From: Brucella pecoris
GTDB lineage: Bacteria; Pseudomonadota; Alphaproteobacteria; Rhizobiales; Rhizobiaceae
DNA: 64,000 bases
NCBI RefSeq assembly: GCF_006376675.1
Contig: NZ_VEWK01000009.1
Span: 1 to 64,000, forward strand
Direction: 5' to 3'
Position numbers and translations under genes: made by a program
Notes under the pieces: model-generated
The model's input: only the letters and a program-made list of their open reading frames with translations
Told to the model about the DNA's origin: nothing
Databases searched by the model: none
Shown: positions 61,928 to 64,000 of the stretch, piece after piece
How positions within the stretch are numbered: position 1 is the stretch's first letter
Layout of the letters: every line of letters begins with the position of its first letter

Positions 61928-63346
61928 ATGAACGAGCTGCATTCAGTCACCAAGACGGGAACACAGGATTTTCAGGGTTTCGCGAACGTCTACCGGCAAC
62001 TTTATCCCGATGACGTTGTTCATATCCGCGAACCTCTGCAGGATGGTCGCGATGTCACCGCTCTGGTGGCCGCGCTGGCCGAAAAAGGCAAGACACCCAT
62101 GCTGGTCTGCGATCAGGTTCCGGGCAGCGAGGTGCCGCTGGTCACGAATGTGTTCGCGTCGCGCGAACGGATCGCCCGCATTTTCGGAACGAGTGTCTCT
62201 GAGCTTCATGGCGAGTATCAGAAACGCGCCAACACTCCGATCGAGCCTGAATATGTTGCCGACGGCCCGGTAATGGAACAGGTCGATGAGAGCAAGGACG
62301 TCGATCTCGACAAACTGCCGATGATCCGGCATTTCGAGAGTGACCGCGGACCCTACATCACAAATGCGATCATTGTTGCGAGCGATCCGGAAACCGGTAT
62401 CGCCAATCTCAGCTATCACAGATCGATGCGGCACTCCCAGTCGGCGCTGGCAACGAGCCTGCATTCACGCGGTCATTTATGGCGCATGTATCAGACGGCG
62501 CGTGAAGCCGGTCGCCCGTTGCCGGTCGCGATGGTGATCGGAGCGCATCCGCTTTTCATGCTGGCCGCTTCGGCAAGGTTGCCTTTCGGTGCCGATGAGC
62601 GTGCAGTTGCTGGTGGGCTGATGCGCGAGCCGTTACGTCTTGTCAGGACGCCACGCTACGCCATCGGCGTTCCGGCGGCGGCGGAATATGTACTGGAGGG
62701 GCACCTTGACCCTAACGCACATGTCGAGGAGGGCCCGTTCGGCGAGTTTTCCGGTTATTCCTCGGATCGTTCGACCAATACGCTGTTTCACATAACGGCG
62801 GTCATGCGTCGCAAGGCGCCCTGGCTGGTCGATGTGGTGGGCGGCGCGACGGATGAGCATCTCAACCTTGCTCGCCTGCCGCGGGAAGCCGAAATGTTCG
62901 AAAAGCTGAAGGCACGGTTCCCATCGGTGACGCGGTTGCACTACCCCACTTCCGGCACGCACTTTCATTGCTATGTGGCGCTGAAGCAAAGCCGACCCGG
63001 CGAGGCGCGCCAGGTCATGCTCGGCCTTCTCGGCTGGGACCCTTACTTGAAGACCGTAATAGCGGTTGATGACGATATAGACGTCACCCAGGACAGCCAG
63101 GTGCTGTGGGCACTGGCCACGCATTTCCAGCCGCATCGTGATCTCTTCAGGATTGACGGTCTGCCGGGTAGCCCGCTCGATCCTTCCTCAAGCGCCGACG
63201 GCACGACGTCACGGCTCGCCCTCGATGCAACCCGAAGCCCGGATTTCCACGGTATTCGTGCGGTCATCGGCGACGATGCGCTGGGACGTGCGCGCGATCT
63301 GGTGGGCAGTCTGGCCGGGGTAAAACTGAGGGGAGCGGTGACATGA
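61928..63346 (+). CDS. UbiD-family prenylated-FMN decarboxylase
   Basis: A 472-residue aromatic or alpha,beta-unsaturated acid (de)carboxylase. The prFMN/Mn region 'GIANLSYHRSMRHSQ' and the active-site Glu pair 'HVEEGPFGEFSGYSS' are present, as are 'PVAMVIGAHPLFMLAASARL' and 'VDDDIDVTQDSQVLWALATH'. GGGAGGAG precedes the ATG at 61928; the frame extends upstream to 61874 without support. Its stop overlaps the UbiX start (ATGA). Substrate unknown; the operon suggests an aromatic di- or hydroxy-acid. Confidence 0.93.
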   Translation: MNELHSVTKTGTQDFQGFANVYRQLYPDDVVHIREPLQDGRDVTALVAALAEKGKTPMLVCDQVPGSEVPLVTNVFASRERIARIFGTSVSELHGEYQKRANTPIEPEYVADGPVMEQVDESKDVDLDKLPMIRHFESDRGPYITNAIIVASDPETGIANLSYHRSMRHSQSALATSLHSRGHLWRMYQTAREAGRPLPVAMVIGAHPLFMLAASARLPFGADERAVAGGLMREPLRLVRTPRYAIGVPAAAEYVLEGHLDPNAHVEEGPFGEFSGYSSDRSTNTLFHITAVMRRKAPWLVDVVGGATDEHLNLARLPREAEMFEKLKARFPSVTRLHYPTSGTHFHCYVALKQSRPGEARQVMLGLLGWDPYLKTVIAVDDDIDVTQDSQVLWALATHFQPHRDLFRIDGLPGSPLDPSSSADGTTSRLALDATRSPDFHGIRAVIGDDALGRARDLVGSLAGVKLRGAVT

Positions 63347-63939
63347 ATGCCATTTCTCCAAGACCAGACGAATACCGCCCACGCATGGTCGTCGGTATCA
63401 GCGGCGCATCGGGCTTCGTCTATGGCTTTCGCCTTCTCGAAATTCTGCAGCGGCTCCAGATAGAAACCCATGTCGTCGTCAGCCGGTCGGCGCTTCTGAC
63501 CATGACCCACGAGACAGACTATAAGCTCGCCGATATCCGTGATCTGGCAAACTATCTCTACAAGTCCGACGATATGGCTGCCAGCATTTCGAGCGGATCC
63601 TTCAGGACCATGGGTATGGTCGTGGCGCCATGCTCGATGAAAACGTTGGCGGAAATAGCGCACGGCCTGTCGGGAAGCCTGATCAGCCGGGCGGGCGACG
63701 TCACGTTGAAGGAACGGCGCAAATTAGTGCTTCTGGTCCGGGAAACGCCTTTGACGCAAACCCATATCGCTAACATGCTGACCGTCACCCAGATGGGCGC
63801 AATCGTCACGCCCCCTGTTCCGGCATTTTACGCCAGGCCCGCGAGCATCGCGGAGATGGTCGATCACACGGTGGGCCGGGTTCTCGATCTTTTCGATCTT
63901 GAGACGGGTGGCGTGCGGCGGTGGCTCAAGACGCCCTGA
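63343..63939 (+). CDS. UbiX-family flavin prenyltransferase
   Basis: A 198-residue enzyme that attaches a prenyl group to FMN to make the UbiD cofactor. Motifs: 'VVGISGASGFVYGFRLLEIL' (FMN loop), 'SISSGSFRTMGMVVAPCSMK' (SGS...CSMK) and 'RKLVLLVRETPLTQTHIANM' (RETP). Translationally coupled to the UbiD gene, so it is dedicated to it rather than to ubiquinone synthesis. Confidence 0.94.
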   Translation: MNAISPRPDEYRPRMVVGISGASGFVYGFRLLEILQRLQIETHVVVSRSALLTMTHETDYKLADIRDLANYLYKSDDMAASISSGSFRTMGMVVAPCSMKTLAEIAHGLSGSLISRAGDVTLKERRKLVLLVRETPLTQTHIANMLTVTQMGAIVTPPVPAFYARPASIAEMVDHTVGRVLDLFDLETGGVRRWLKTP

Positions 63940-63966
63940 TAACGAAAATCCAAGGGAGAAGAAACG

Positions 63967-64000
63967 ATGTTGAAGACAGTCAAGGACAAGATTCCGGTCA
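63967..64000 (+). CDS. Start of another gene, cut by the window edge
   Basis: Eleven codons (Met-Leu-Lys-Thr-Val-Lys-Asp-Lys-Ile-Pro-Val) follow AGGGAGAAG with good spacing, 27 bases after UbiX. It is likely the next gene of the decarboxylase operon; too short to identify. Confidence 0.5.
   Translation, partial: MLKTVKDKIPV

Overview
The window reads as DNA from an alphaproteobacterium of the Rhizobiales, most likely the Brucella/Ochrobactrum group. This is inferred from the Ti-plasmid-type traC/traD/traG–traA transfer genes, the many LysR-controlled solute-uptake and aromatic-acid operons, the moderately high GC content and the style of the proteins. No rRNA, tRNA, CRISPR array or intact insertion sequence was seen.

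Layout. 0–3 kb: a LysR regulator divergent from a glyoxalase-fold protein, a secreted SGNH hydrolase, and a decayed aldo/keto reductase. 3–11 kb: an accessory region of very small genes. It holds an FNT channel, a four-gene translationally coupled micro-operon, several one-helix membrane peptides, a cold-shock protein, a pair of paralogous basic proteins and a frameshifted small gene. 11–18 kb: a transfer module, traG-traD-traC, then a putative oriT, then the TraA relaxase-helicase. No mating-pair formation genes are visible, so the module looks mobilisable rather than self-transmissible. 18–20 kb: a TetR regulator and two small membrane proteins, each preceded by the same CTAC-N6-GTAG operator-like dyad. 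20–27 kb: a LacI-controlled ribitol-type operon (FrcBCA-like ABC importer, ribitol 2-dehydrogenase, FGGY pentulose kinase). 27–33 kb: a GFA protein, gamma-glutamyltransferase, peptidase T and an orphan peptide-binding protein, suggesting glutathione/peptide scavenging.

33–48 kb is the most interesting part. Two LysR-controlled halves surround one branched-chain-type ABC importer that has two alternative binding proteins. The halves encode enzymes from three unrelated ring-opening families: a cupin 3-hydroxyanthranilate 3,4-dioxygenase, a flavoprotein resembling the pyridine-ring-opening MHPC oxygenase, and a cofactor-free dioxygenase of the 3-hydroxy-4-quinolone 2,4-dioxygenase (HOD/QDO/AqdC) fold. 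They are joined by an arylformamidase-like hydrolase, an aldehyde dehydrogenase, an aldolase and an aspartate dehydrogenase. This looks like a route for taking up and dismantling an N-heteroaromatic compound, perhaps a quinolone or kynurenine-type molecule, to anthranilate-like and C4 products. I do not recognise the arrangement as a described pathway.

48–54 kb: GntR regulators, a bile-acid:sodium-symporter family transporter, and a PLP-sensing MocR regulator divergent from a BenE-family transporter coupled to pyridoxal kinase (probable vitamin B6 uptake). 54–57 kb: a DctB-like histidine kinase, a FixJ-like response regulator and a secreted heme-binding (HbpS/GlcG) protein. 57–64 kb: a LysR regulator and MFS pump, then a UbiD/UbiX decarboxylase operon led by two tandem ACMSD-type amidohydrolases. 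The first amidohydrolase has lost its metal-binding HxH motif. The control region of the LysR/MFS pair is duplicated in front of the amidohydrolase operon, tying the two together.
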